Positions 16,940 to 24,697 of a stretch of DNA of 42,763 bases are shown in pieces (the stretch's first letter is position 1; each line of letters starts with the position of its first letter). The notes under the pieces were generated by a model. The model made no database searches and had not been told where the DNA came from. It saw only the letters and a program-made list of their open reading frames with translations. This stretch comes from JBHENC01 sp051000345. GTDB lineage: Bacteria > Acidobacteriota > Blastocatellia > Pyrinomonadales > Pyrinomonadaceae. Position numbers and translations under genes: made by a program. Location: the NCBI GenBank assembly GCA_051000345.1, contig JBPCOJ010000138.1, positions 1 to 42,763 on the forward strand, given 5' to 3'.

Positions 16940-17284
16940 GATGGTAATATTCGACTACTAAACGGTACACGATAATGGTAAATTGATATTACACAAACGA
17001 GATGTAGGGTTTTAACTTGACAAATGGATTTCCCGAGCAAAACTACTGTTTTTATGGTCGGTAGTGACCAAAGGCTGAGCAAGAAACCACTTGTTTCCAA
17101 AAACTGCGTAACGCGGAAAAGCGCATCTGAGCTTAGTGGTTTCAGTGTCAAGGGTAAACTGCGAGTTCTTTTTGCGTAACATCAAGTGACAAAAGTGTCT
17201 CTGTCCATTGAAGCGGCTCCTTTACGGATGAGCTAGGTTTCGTCATTAGCCATTCTACAAAGGTTAAAGAGTTACACATTAGGT
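16940..17284 (-). mobile_element. Degraded IS982-family end, interrupted by an inverted-repeat insert
   Basis: The segments 16940-16980 and 17190-17284 match the 5' end of the IS982 copy at 787-936: TGGTAATATTCGACTAC, GTGTCTCTGTCCATTGAA and TTACACATTAGGT align with only point changes and a deletion of about 20 bases. The rest of the transposase gene is absent. Between them lies about 206 bases bounded by TTGATATTACACAAA (16983-16997) and the complement of TTGATGTTACGCAAA (17172-17186), itself a small inserted element. This is therefore a nested relic. Confidence 0.75.
16983..17186. repeat. Inverted-repeat insert nested inside the IS982 relic
   Basis: Fifteen-base ends TTGATRTTACRCAAA face each other with two mismatches, and inner segments (CTTGAC/GTCAAG, GAAACCACT/AGTGGTTTC) extend the symmetry. 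It splits the IS982 sequence at GATAAA. The flanks AATGGTAAA and AGTGACAAA may be a decayed 9-bp duplication. No frame of its own is recognisable. Confidence 0.55.
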
Positions 17285-17313
17285 AAAGTCAACTGAGGAG
17301 TAGTTATTACAAA

Positions 17314-17826
17314 ATGCAGTATTCGATTTTCTCCTTCATAATATTTTTTTTGGCAGCGTTTCCATTGACTGCCACTATGCAGACGCGCACCTTTACGAGC
17401 GAAGGCGTGGAATACAATTTGGAATTGCCGTCTGCGGCGTGGCGCACTGTGACGGAGCCGGACAGCGCTCACCAGCACGCGGAGTTCGTTTACGGTGACC
17501 GCAACGACGGTTTTTTGCGCGTGCGCAAGGAAGTCGTGGGAGCAAACGAAAGCGTGTCGGATTTGGCGCGGCGCGAAAGCGATCAAAAGCTGCGTTTCCT
17601 GCGCGGCTATGTCGAGGGACGCGAAGAAACCTTCGCCGGACGCTTGAGCGGCATCATCGTTTCCTACGAATTTACGAGCGGCGGCAAGCCTATGCTCGGA
17701 CGTATCTATTACCTGCGGGCTGACAATCGCACAATCTACTCGCTGCGCTTCACGGGCGCGAAGGATAAGCTCACGCAGATACGCAATCAAACGGATTCCA
17801 TCGCGCGCAGTTTTCGTTTGAAGTAA
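17314..17826 (+). CDS. Secreted protein of unknown function, PsbP/DcrB-like
   Basis: The 170-residue protein has an N-terminal signal segment (MQYSIFSFIIFFLAAFPLT). The rest alternates short strands and helices: RTFTSEGVEYNLELPSAAWR, a central DGFLRVRKEVV, and a final YSLRFTGAKDKLTQIRNQTDSIARSF. The overall pattern, with a C-terminal helix following ...IYSLRFTG, recalls PsbP/DcrB-fold exported proteins, but I do not recognise a specific family. GAGGAG lies 13 bases before the start. The gene begins just 29 bases after the IS982 relic, so its original promoter may have been replaced by element sequence. Confidence 0.65.
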   Translation: MQYSIFSFIIFFLAAFPLTATMQTRTFTSEGVEYNLELPSAAWRTVTEPDSAHQHAEFVYGDRNDGFLRVRKEVVGANESVSDLARRESDQKLRFLRGYVEGREETFAGRLSGIIVSYEFTSGGKPMLGRIYYLRADNRTIYSLRFTGAKDKLTQIRNQTDSIARSFRLK

Positions 17827-17852
17827 GACCGAAAATTAACAACTCAAAAACA

Positions 17853-17902
17853 TGGCCGCCCGTCGTCGCTTGCAAGGAAGCGCGCGGGCGGCCAAACTCT
17901 TT
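17853..17902 (+). terminator. Hairpin terminator
   Basis: A perfect 10-bp stem TGGCCGCCCG (17853-17862, complement at 17885-17894) is followed by AACTCTTTT. It ends the upstream secreted-protein transcript and lies directly ahead of the SET gene, which argues against an ATG inside the stem at 17852 as that gene's start. Confidence 0.7.
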
Positions 17903-17905
17903 TCC

Positions 17906-18334
17906 ATGAAGATAAAACTCGCTGAAGGTCTCGCCGTGAGGAAATCGAAAATCAACGGCAAAGGCTGCTTTGCCACCGTTGATTTTTGTCGCGGCAGAAA
18001 AATCGCCGAGTACGCGGGCGAGTTGATTCCCGATGCGGAAGCCGAGCGTCGAGCGCATAATCGCCGCGTGTTGCGCATCTGCGCCATCAATAGTAGTTGG
18101 AGCATAGACGGCAGCCGCTGGGGTAACGGCACGCATTACATCAATCATTCCTGCCACCCCAACTGTTACATGAAAATCCTCTACAACCACATACTCTTTT
18201 ACGCCCTGCGCGACATTCATCCCGGCGACGAAATCACGCTCGACTACGTAATGACGCTTCACTCAAACAAAAAGCGATGCACGTGCGGCGCAGAGAATTG
18301 CAGAGGTACAATCAATAAGGCCGGGCAGAAGTGA
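17906..18334 (+). CDS. SET-domain protein (putative lysine methyltransferase)
   Basis: This 142-residue protein consists almost wholly of a SET domain. It has GKGCFATVDFCRGRKIAEYAGEL at the start, the pseudoknot motif NHSCHPNC (residues 80-87) and the SAM/catalytic EITLDY (Tyr114). A post-SET zinc cluster follows, with Cys125, Cys127 and Cys132 (CTCGAENCRG) joining Cys83 or Cys87. All signature residues are present, so it may methylate lysines in a protein substrate, which is unknown. I prefer ATG 17906 over 17852, because the earlier start lies in a terminator hairpin. Neither has a Shine-Dalgarno. SET proteins are mainly eukaryotic but occur in scattered bacteria, so transfer is possible. 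Confidence 0.85.
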   Translation: MKIKLAEGLAVRKSKINGKGCFATVDFCRGRKIAEYAGELIPDAEAERRAHNRRVLRICAINSSWSIDGSRWGNGTHYINHSCHPNCYMKILYNHILFYALRDIHPGDEITLDYVMTLHSNKKRCTCGAENCRGTINKAGQK

Positions 18335-18392
18335 AAGGCAAAGATTTACCGCTCGCTATGTTCTGCTTTGCGTGTCGCGGGCGTCTCTTGTT

Positions 18393-18857
18393 TCAGAAAT
18401 CAAAGTCGGCGACGGCCATCTTTTCTACTACAAAAAGTTCGCTGCTGTTATAGCTAAAAGCGACCAGCATTGATGAGCCTTTTAGCAGCGTTACTTTTGT
18501 GAACGGCCTTGGGGACGCAGCGGACTGATAAACCAAAACAGTTCTTTCTCCAATTGGCTTGCCTTTGTCATCACGTAGAATCTCCCGTTCCGTGAGCCGC
18601 GCATTATGCAAACTATTTGCCACAGATTCGCGCGCCTCCGCATCGGAGTGAGCCGTTATTCTAAGAACAAGAATATTGCTTGTGGGCGTCTTGTAGTCGT
18701 GCGTCTTCAGAATCGTACCGCCTGGGCTAATCAGGCTTGCCGATATTCCCGTGTAGCGATACTGCGGATAAAGTTTGCGATAGGTCGCCGTCGCGCCGCT
18801 GCCGATAACGAAGGCAAGCAACGCGACGGCAAAACCTTTGCGGATTGCTTGCGTCAT
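18393..18857 (-). CDS. Membrane-anchored or secreted protein of unknown function
   Basis: The 154-residue protein starts at ATG 18857 behind AGGAG. A frame opening at 18929 adds 24 unlikely residues. An N-terminal hydrophobic helix (GFAVALLAFVIGSGATATY) is a signal peptide or anchor. The remainder has no motif I recognise: SNILVLRITAHSDAEARES, then GERTVLVYQSAASPRPFTKVTLLKG and FVVEKMAVADFDF. It is the next leftward gene after the histidine kinase, 87 bases past the kinase stop, and may share its transcript. Confidence 0.55.
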   Translation of the reverse strand: MTQAIRKGFAVALLAFVIGSGATATYRKLYPQYRYTGISASLISPGGTILKTHDYKTPTSNILVLRITAHSDAEARESVANSLHNARLTEREILRDDKGKPIGERTVLVYQSAASPRPFTKVTLLKGSSMLVAFSYNSSELFVVEKMAVADFDF

Positions 18858-18944
18858 TTGAATAGAACTCCTTTTGTGGTTTGAAACCGTCAATCTACAA
18901 ACGCACAGGTCAAAACCCTGTTCCAACAAATCAATTATGCCGCT

Positions 18945-20999
18945 TTACAATCGCGGCAGCGTGAAGCTGAATTTCGAGCCGCGCCCGACTTCGGATTCCA
19001 AGGCGACTGTGCCGCCGTGTTGTTCGACGACTTCGCGGACGAATGACAGGCCGAGACCCGTTGACTCCTGTTCCTTGTCCTGCCCGTCACGCGCGACGCG
19101 GTAAAACTTTTCCCACACGCGATCAAGCGAATCAGTCGGAATGCCGTAGCCGCGATCTTCGACCTGCACGCGCACCGTGTCAGCTTCGAGCACGGTTGTG
19201 ACGGTGATAGTCGTGCGTTCGGGCGAGAACTTAATCGCGTTGTCAACGAGATTTGTGACGACCTGCGTAATGAGCATTTTGTCTGCGGCGACGGGCGGCA
19301 GGGAAACAGTCGGTTGTTCGACGAGGCGTATGCGTTTCTTTTTCGCCGCAGGGTGAAGCGTCGCCAGCGTCTCGCGCACCACGTCGTCAACCTTGAGCGG
19401 AATCTTTAACACATCCTGCCGGTCTGAAGCTTCGAGTTGGGTGACGGAGAGGAACGTATTAATCATCTTCGACAAGCGCTGCGATTCGTTGCAGATGATG
19501 TTCAGAAATTCGCGCGACTCTTCGGGGATTCCTTCATCCATCGTAAGCAGTTCGGCGAAGCCGTTGATGCTGGTGATCGGCGTGCGCAGTTCATGCGCCA
19601 TCAAAGAAATCATGTCGCTTTTTAATTTCTCGTACTCCTTCATGCGCGTCACATCGCGCACGGTGACGGCGAGGCAGAGCGGTTGCTGCGCGTTGCTTTT
19701 CGTTTCGACGGCGCGTTCCGTGACAAGCGCGATGCGCAGTTCGAGCGTTTGATTGCGCTCCGCGAAAAACAGTTCGCGCTCGTAGGCGTCGCCTGTTTGC
19801 AGCACGCGGCGCACGGCGATGGACGGCTCATCGAAAACTCCCGCGCGAAAGCAATCGAGCAAGCCGAACAAATCGAGTTCGCCCGCGCCCGTTTCTTCGA
19901 GCCGCGCGGCGCGCAGGATCGGCGCGTTGACGTAAGCGAGCGTGCCGTCCAGATAGGCGACGGCGTGACCGTCCGATGCTTCGGACAAAACCTCCGCGCC
20001 GAACCGCTGCTCTGTTAAAAGCCCGCTGACGACGCCGAATGATTCAAGGCGGCGCTTGGCGGCGCGCGTCGAGAGAAAAGAAAAGGATTCATGAGCCGCA
20101 TCATGTTTGCGCGCTTCGTCGCGTTGAAAGTTACGCGCCAATTGCGCGCCGACTGCCGCGATCAGCGGGCGATCTTCTTCGTTGAAGCTTTCACGCAGGC
20201 GCACCAGCAACGCGCCGAGCGTGCGCCCTTCATGGCACAAAGGCATCGCCACGCTCGCCGCAGCAGTGCCGCCCACATCCTTCATTTGATCTGCCTCGCC
20301 CGACTGCTGCTGCGCCGTTGCCCTGACTAACTGGCCTGTTGCCACAGCCTGTTCGCACAACCCTACGCCCTCGCGCCAAGCGTTGTGGCGGCCTGTCTCC
20401 GAAGCGGTATTGCCGTTTGCACGCAGCCGCGCCGCAGGAGCCAGCGCGCCGTTTTCATCAGGCTGAAAAATCACCGCTTCGTCGAGCGGCAAAACAGTTT
20501 CCAGAAGCTTTAAGCCGCTCATCAAGCGTTTGTTCGCCGTGCCGCCTTCGAGAGCGCCGGTTTGCGCCGCCGCGCCGCGCACGTTCTGCGTCAGCACCGC
20601 ATCGACCATCCACAGGCGATAAAGTTGCACCACGAAAATTGCCGCAAGCGCCGATAAAGCGACGGGCGCAAACAACACATCAATGTGAAAAAAGCGCGAA
20701 GCAATCAAACTCACCGCGCACAGCAATGCAAGCGCGCCGAGCACGTAAGGCAGCACGCGTCGCGCGCTCAACAAATGCAATGAGATGCCCGCGCCGACGC
20801 CCGCCGCGACGATTAATATCGCCGCCTGCCAACTGTTGAGCATGAAGGCTTCGCTGCCGTTCTTCGACGCAAGCACAAACGCCGCTTGCAGCGAAGCGAG
20901 CAATTCGATGCTCCACAGCGCGTAAATTGAAAGCGATGTAAGCAATGCGATAACGAAGGAGGCGGCAATAGACTTTGAAAAGGCAGGTGTTTTTTTCAC
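18945..20999 (-). CDS. Membrane sensor histidine kinase with GAF and PAS-like regions
   Basis: The 684-residue kinase has N-terminal membrane segments (about 11-38, 58-80, 83-102, 104-127), a GAF-like domain (about 155-290) and a PAS-like region (about 320-450). HisKA follows, with phosphorylated His469 in SLMAHELRTPITSINGFAEL. HATPase_c shows the N box QVVTNLVDNAIKFSPE, G1 VEDRGYGIPTDS and G2 STGLGLSFVREVVEQHGG. It would autophosphorylate and pass phosphate to a response regulator, but no regulator gene is adjacent, so it is an orphan kinase. The input is unknown. A promoter with an overlapping palindrome precedes it. Confidence 0.92.
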   Translation of the reverse strand: MKKTPAFSKSIAASFVIALLTSLSIYALWSIELLASLQAAFVLASKNGSEAFMLNSWQAAILIVAAGVGAGISLHLLSARRVLPYVLGALALLCAVSLIASRFFHIDVLFAPVALSALAAIFVVQLYRLWMVDAVLTQNVRGAAAQTGALEGGTANKRLMSGLKLLETVLPLDEAVIFQPDENGALAPAARLRANGNTASETGRHNAWREGVGLCEQAVATGQLVRATAQQQSGEADQMKDVGGTAAASVAMPLCHEGRTLGALLVRLRESFNEEDRPLIAAVGAQLARNFQRDEARKHDAAHESFSFLSTRAAKRRLESFGVVSGLLTEQRFGAEVLSEASDGHAVAYLDGTLAYVNAPILRAARLEETGAGELDLFGLLDCFRAGVFDEPSIAVRRVLQTGDAYERELFFAERNQTLELRIALVTERAVETKSNAQQPLCLAVTVRDVTRMKEYEKLKSDMISLMAHELRTPITSINGFAELLTMDEGIPEESREFLNIICNESQRLSKMINTFLSVTQLEASDRQDVLKIPLKVDDVVRETLATLHPAAKKKRIRLVEQPTVSLPPVAADKMLITQVVTNLVDNAIKFSPERTTITVTTVLEADTVRVQVEDRGYGIPTDSLDRVWEKFYRVARDGQDKEQESTGLGLSFVREVVEQHGGTVALESEVGRGSKFSFTLPRL

Positions 21000-21075
21000 G
21001 GTGGCTTAAAAGGAAAAGGCAGGTTTGGATATGGAACTACGGCGTGCGCGACGGGAATCACCACGCGCAAACCAC

Positions 21076-21106
21076 ATTATACAATGAAAAGCATTGTTTA
21101 ATACAA
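21076..21106 (-). promoter_or_regulatory. Histidine kinase promoter with overlapping palindrome
   Basis: The minus strand reads TTGTAT (21101-21106), a 19-base spacer and TATAAT (21076-21081), about 75 bases ahead of the start. The spacer contains the palindrome ACAATGCTTTTCATTGT (21081-21097), which touches the -10 box. This is a good position for a repressor operator. Confidence 0.6.
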
Positions 21107-21132
21107 GGGAAATATTTCTTGCTTCGGAAACT

Positions 21133-22614
21133 TCAAGTAGAAGCGCCGTTTTCTCTCGCGTGGGAGAGTTTAGAGACAACTTCGAGGAGTTGTGTTTCCT
21201 CTTCGACGGCGACGGTGCGCAAATCGAGCAAAACGCGGTTTTCGTTGATGCGGGCGATGACGGGCGGATTTGAAACGCGCAAGGCTTGTTCCAGCTTGTC
21301 TGCGGTAAGCGTTTCGTAAGAGAGCGCGATGAGCGGCGTTCGCAGATGCGTCGTTGGCGCGGCGCCGCCGCCGATGGCGGAATGGCCTTCGATGATTTCA
21401 CAGCGAAGACCGGCGTGCATGTGTTTCATTAAGCGGGAGCGAAAGGAGCGCGCGCGTTTGGCGAGTTCTTCGTAGGAAACGGCGAGCATGTGAAGCACGG
21501 GAATTTCCTTGAAGGATGCTTCGCGTAGATAGGCGTCGAAGGTCGCGGCAAGCGCGGCGTAGGTGAGCTTGTCCACACGCAGGGCGCGGTAAAGCGGATG
21601 TTTGCGCAATGTGTCTACGAGCGCGCGGCGTCCGACGATGAGTCCGGCCTGTGTCGCGCCGAGCAGTTTGTCGCCGCTGAAGGAAACAAGATCGGCTCCG
21701 GCGAGAATCGAGTCGCGTATAATAGGCTCGTCGGCAAGCCCGTAAGCGGAAAGATCAAAGAGCGCGCCAGACCCTGCGTCTTCGTAAAGCAGAAGATTTT
21801 TGCTGTGGGCGAGAGCGGCGAGTTCGGAAAGCGCGGGAGTCGCCGTGAACCCGACGATGCGGTAATTGGACGGATGCACGCGCAGCAAAAGTTTTGTGTA
21901 ATCTGTGACGGCGCGCTCGTAATCGGAAAGACGCGTGCGGTTGGTTGTGCCGACTTCGATCATGCGCGTGCCGGATTGCGCCATCACGTCAGGCACGCGA
22001 AAGTCGCCGCCGATCTCTACGAGTTCGCCGCGCGAGACGATTGTTTCGCCGTGTGCCGCGAGCGCCGTTAAAATGAGCAGCGCGGCGGCGGCGCAGTTGT
22101 TGACGACGAGCGCGGCTTCAGCTCCCGTTAATTCCGTTAAGAGTTCTTCGACGCGGTTTCCACGCTTGCCGCGCTCGCCCGTTTGCACATCGTATTCGAG
22201 CGTGCAGTAACCGGCGGCTTCGAGTGTGACGGCCTGACGCGCGCGTTGCGAGAGCGGTGCGCGCCCTAAGTTTGTATGAAGTATGACGCCGGTTGCATTG
22301 ATAACGCGGCGCAAGCTGTTCGATGCCTCATGCTGTGCCGCCTGTTCGAGCCTGCGCGCGGCTTCTGCCAGCAAAGCCTCGCGCGTGTTGCCGTCGCACG
22401 CATCGAGTTTCGTCAGTGCGTTTGTTTGAAGCTCTATGCGCAATTCTGCCGAGACCGCGCGCGCAAGATTCGCCACGCGCGTTGCGCCGAGGCGCGCGCG
22501 TAAATCTATTGCCGTCTGCGTGCGCAGTAATGCGTCAACAGACGGCAACGCGCGCAGGATTTGCTGGCGCTCTGCGTGGAGAATTGATTGATCGGCGCTG
22601 TGCTGGTCAGACAT
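21133..22614 (-). CDS. selA: L-seryl-tRNA(Sec) selenium transferase
   Basis: The 493-residue PLP enzyme converts Ser-tRNA(Sec) to Sec-tRNA(Sec) using selenophosphate. It begins with the SelA N-terminal region (LRALPSVDALLRT). It then has INATGVILHTNLGRAPLS (105-122), EYDVQTGERGKRG and VNNCAAAALLIL, and the PLP lysine Lys316 in SFSGDKLLGATQAGLIVG. Length is normal (about 460-490). A -10 box TATAAT lies at 22641-22646. No selB, selD or tRNA-Sec gene lies in this window, so the rest of the pathway must be elsewhere. The match is specific to SelA rather than to general cysteine-desulfurase-like aminotransferases. Confidence 0.93.
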   Translation of the reverse strand: MSDQHSADQSILHAERQQILRALPSVDALLRTQTAIDLRARLGATRVANLARAVSAELRIELQTNALTKLDACDGNTREALLAEAARRLEQAAQHEASNSLRRVINATGVILHTNLGRAPLSQRARQAVTLEAAGYCTLEYDVQTGERGKRGNRVEELLTELTGAEAALVVNNCAAAALLILTALAAHGETIVSRGELVEIGGDFRVPDVMAQSGTRMIEVGTTNRTRLSDYERAVTDYTKLLLRVHPSNYRIVGFTATPALSELAALAHSKNLLLYEDAGSGALFDLSAYGLADEPIIRDSILAGADLVSFSGDKLLGATQAGLIVGRRALVDTLRKHPLYRALRVDKLTYAALAATFDAYLREASFKEIPVLHMLAVSYEELAKRARSFRSRLMKHMHAGLRCEIIEGHSAIGGGAAPTTHLRTPLIALSYETLTADKLEQALRVSNPPVIARINENRVLLDLRTVAVEEETQLLEVVSKLSHARENGAST

Positions 22615-22687
22615 AAAAAGTTTGCTTCAGTTGACGAATCATTATAGCGAAGGGGCAAAACAATCACGCGTGCGCGGTGAAAAGTTT

Positions 22688-22722
22688 TCGCGGCATTCCT
22701 TAAAACTTCGCGGCACTCCTTG
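22688..22722. repeat. Short direct repeat upstream of selA
   Basis: TTCGCGGCAYTCCTT occurs twice with a 20-base period (22688-22702 and 22708-22722), each copy preceded by an A/T-rich tract. It lies between the divergent selA and MXAN_5187-like genes and could be a regulator site. The function is unknown. Confidence 0.35.
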
Positions 22723-22789
22723 CGGCGAAAAGTATAGCGCAAGAAACATCGCGCTGCTTGCGCGTTCGGTAGCGTTTGAAAGAAGTTTG

Positions 22790-22817
22790 TTGACGCTGCG
22801 GTTTCAAAACGTATATT
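22790..22817 (+). promoter_or_regulatory. Promoter of the MXAN_5187-like gene
   Basis: TTGACG (22790-22795), a 16-base spacer and TATATT (22812-22817) lie about 70 bases before the start codon. Confidence 0.6.
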
Positions 22818-22888
22818 CTCGAAGTCGGGATGCGCGCATCGCCGAAGTCGAGACGCGCGAGCATTGGCGGTGAGGAGAGAAATACAAA

Positions 22889-23536
22889 ATGCCGATCCGT
22901 GATAACAAGTATGCGCGACAGGCGCAGCAAAAAAAAGCGCAGCAAGCCAAGCGCAATACGCAACCGCGCGACAATCAGCCGACCCTCGACGAGCAACTTG
23001 CGCGCCTTGAGGAAGACATGCGCCGCCTCAAGATAGAGTTTGACATCTATTTTAACGGCGCGTCGAAGCGTCCGCCGTATGACACGAAGAGCCGCGTCGA
23101 AGCGACGATCAAACGAATCGCGGATGATCGCTCGCTCACCTTCGCGCAGCGCTTTCTTTATAATTCACTGGTCTCGCGCTACACCTCCTTCCGCGAGATG
23201 TGGCGGCGCACGATGCAGGGACGCGAAGACGGGCGCGATGCCGCCGCCGCCGCGCGCGCCGCGATGCACGCGGACGCCAAAGCGACAGCCGATCCGTCGA
23301 TTTTCGTTTGCACAGACGCGCATCAGGATGTTTCGGTGGTTAAAAATTTGTATGAAGCATTGGTGGAAGCCAAGCGCAAATGCGGCGAGCCTGTGGACGA
23401 TCTTTCGTTTCCGCGCTTTCATCATTTGATTGCGAGCCGCACGGACAACTTGAAGGACAAACTGGGCTGCGAGCGGGTGCGCTTCTCCGTGGATGTCGAA
23501 GACGGGCGCGTGCAGTTTAAGGCGCGCGCGGATTAG
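22889..23536 (+). CDS. MXAN_5187-like conserved protein of unknown function
   Basis: The 215-residue soluble protein starts behind GAGGAG. The N-terminus is basic and Gln-rich (RQAQQKKAQQAKR). A predicted coiled coil (LARLEEDMRRLKIEFDIYFNG) follows, then a helical domain (SRVEATIKRIADDRSLTFAQRFLYNSLVSRYTSFREMWRR). An alanine-rich hinge (AAAAARAAMHADAKA) leads to a C-terminal part with DLSFPRFHHLIASRTDNLK. The C-terminal pattern fits the MXAN_5187 group known from Myxococcus and Acidobacteriota. No catalytic motif is visible. It ends in TAG. Confidence 0.65.
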   Translation: MPIRDNKYARQAQQKKAQQAKRNTQPRDNQPTLDEQLARLEEDMRRLKIEFDIYFNGASKRPPYDTKSRVEATIKRIADDRSLTFAQRFLYNSLVSRYTSFREMWRRTMQGREDGRDAAAAARAAMHADAKATADPSIFVCTDAHQDVSVVKNLYEALVEAKRKCGEPVDDLSFPRFHHLIASRTDNLKDKLGCERVRFSVDVEDGRVQFKARAD

Positions 23537-23556
23537 GCAGAGAATAGTAAACTGAA

Positions 23557-23602
23557 AAAGGAAGCGGCCTCATTTGAACATGAGGCCGCTTCCCTTTTTT
23601 AT
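23557..23602 (+). terminator. Rho-independent terminator
   Basis: A 14-bp or longer stem GGAAGCGGCCTCAT with a six-base loop is followed by CCTTTTTTATT. The run AAAAAGG on the 5' side makes it likely to work in both directions, serving the convergent cold-shock gene too. Confidence 0.9.
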
Positions 23603-23678
23603 TGCGCTTTCCGGGTCACAAGAACATTGACCGGAAGCGGTCAGAGTGGCTTTGCTGCGAAAGCCTTTTTTGCTGCAC

Positions 23679-23888
23679 TTAAGCTGCTTTGGTCACTTTC
23701 TCGGCCTGCGGGCCTTTCGGCCCCTGCGTGACCTCGAACTCGACTTCCTGACCCTCTTCGAGCGTCTTGAAGCCGTCGCCCTGAATGGCGCTATAGTGAA
23801 CAAAAATGTCGGTTGCGCCGGGCTGCTCGATAAATCCGTAGCCCTTCGAGTTATTAAACCACTTGACCTTACCGGTTATTCTAGACAT
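23679..23888 (-). CDS. Cold-shock domain protein
   Basis: The 69-residue protein is a single OB-fold cold-shock domain: GKVKWFNNSKGYGFIEQ (RNP1 is KGYGFI) and DIFVHYSAI (RNP2 is IFVHY). It binds single-stranded nucleic acid and acts as an RNA chaperone. AGGAGG lies 8 bases ahead of the start. The gene has a leader of about 300 bases, as in cspA-type genes whose leader folding responds to temperature. Paralogues are common, so no specific csp letter is assigned. Confidence 0.95.
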   Translation of the reverse strand: MSRITGKVKWFNNSKGYGFIEQPGATDIFVHYSAIQGDGFKTLEEGQEVEFEVTQGPKGPQAEKVTKAA

Positions 23889-24196
23889 AACAAACGAATC
23901 CTCCTAACGATTCGGTAAAACAGGGACGCCAAAAGCTTTCGTCTTGAAAGACGAGCCTTCCGCGCCGTCCTTACGGTTAATGCTTGTGAGCCGGATGCGC
24001 ATATTTGAATGGATGCGCCCCATTGAAAAGCTTCACAATCAACAAAACATCTGCGCTGAAAGAAGCGGCGAAAAAAAAGCCGCACCGTTCCGCGCGAGAC
24101 ACAACGGGGAGCTATTGACCTCTTGGTTTGTAACACTTCGCATTTATCTCTGTGGAGAGTGAAGCGAAAGGAAAACCTAATGTCAAAAGACGGCGC
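23889..24196 (-). promoter_or_regulatory. Long 5' leader of the cold-shock gene
   Basis: About 300 bases separate the promoter from the start codon, with no supported frame. It contains several self-complementary segments, such as TCGTCTTTCAAGACGA close to the ribosome site. By analogy with cspA this leader may act as a thermosensor, which is inference. Confidence 0.55.
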
Positions 24197-24226
24197 ATAC
24201 TATGCGAAAGCCGCCAGAAGTGTCAA
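24197..24226 (-). promoter_or_regulatory. Cold-shock gene promoter
   Basis: On the minus strand a perfect TTGACA (24221-24226), an 18-base spacer and TAGTAT (24197-24202). A palindrome GCGCATACTATGCG covers the -10 box. Confidence 0.65.
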
Positions 24227-24357
24227 GTTTTTTTTCGATTAAGGCAGGCCAATTGTCGTTCGTATCCTTCGACAAACAAAAGGCGAACAAGGTATCTATC
24301 AATAATTGCCCGGCGGGAAACCGTCGTCGTTCAATCAATCGTGAAGAGATTCGCGCG

Positions 24358-24531
24358 TCAATTTCTGCTGCCCTTTCTCGCAAACACTACAAGGAGAGCG
24401 CCGAAGACTATCAGTAGTGGAGGCAGCCATGTTATTCCCAGATTGGCAACCCGATGAAGATTTAGAACCGATACAATCACCGCGCCGACTAAAAACAGGA
24501 GACCAGTCAATCGCAAAACTTTAGGATTCAT
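24358..24531 (-). CDS. Small two-helix membrane protein
   Basis: The 57-residue protein runs from ATG 24531 to TGA 24358-24360. AAGG lies about 9 bases upstream. It has two hydrophobic segments, LTGLLFLVGAVIVSVLNL (8-25) and ITWLPPLLIVFGALLVVF (33-50), with a basic tail ARKGSRN. This is a clear double-spanning profile with positive ends. I recognise no family. It lies upstream of the cold-shock promoter and in the same orientation as the preceding membrane genes. Confidence 0.6.
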   Translation of the reverse strand: MNPKVLRLTGLLFLVGAVIVSVLNLHRVANLGITWLPPLLIVFGALLVVFARKGSRN

Positions 24532-24612
24532 TTGTCATCGACCTTTCGTTTGCTTATTTGCTACAAGAAGTTTTATCAGAACTCTACGGATGCGCCGCTG
24601 TTCGACAAATAA

Positions 24613-24655
24613 GAATCGCGCCCGAGCTTTTTAAGTTGTTGCCCAAGCGCGATTC
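24613..24655 (-). terminator. Possible terminator of the small membrane protein gene
   Basis: Nine-bp stem GAATCGCGC / GCGCGATTC with a 25-base loop, followed on the minus strand by TTATTTG. It lies 43 bases past the stop at 24698. The T-run is weak. Confidence 0.4.
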
Positions 24656-24697
24656 GCGTGCATCGAAACAAAGCGATGAAGTGCGGAGAATCAAATT

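Noticed and set aside
16921..17151. 76-codon minus-strand frame
   Set aside because: It lies wholly across repeat and relic sequence.
21000..22888. tRNA-Sec gene next to selA
   Set aside because: No long-variable-arm cloverleaf with anticodon TCA is visible on either strand around selA.
24183..24383. 66-codon minus-strand frame before the cold-shock gene
   Set aside because: It covers the promoter and overlaps the better-supported 57-residue membrane protein in another frame.
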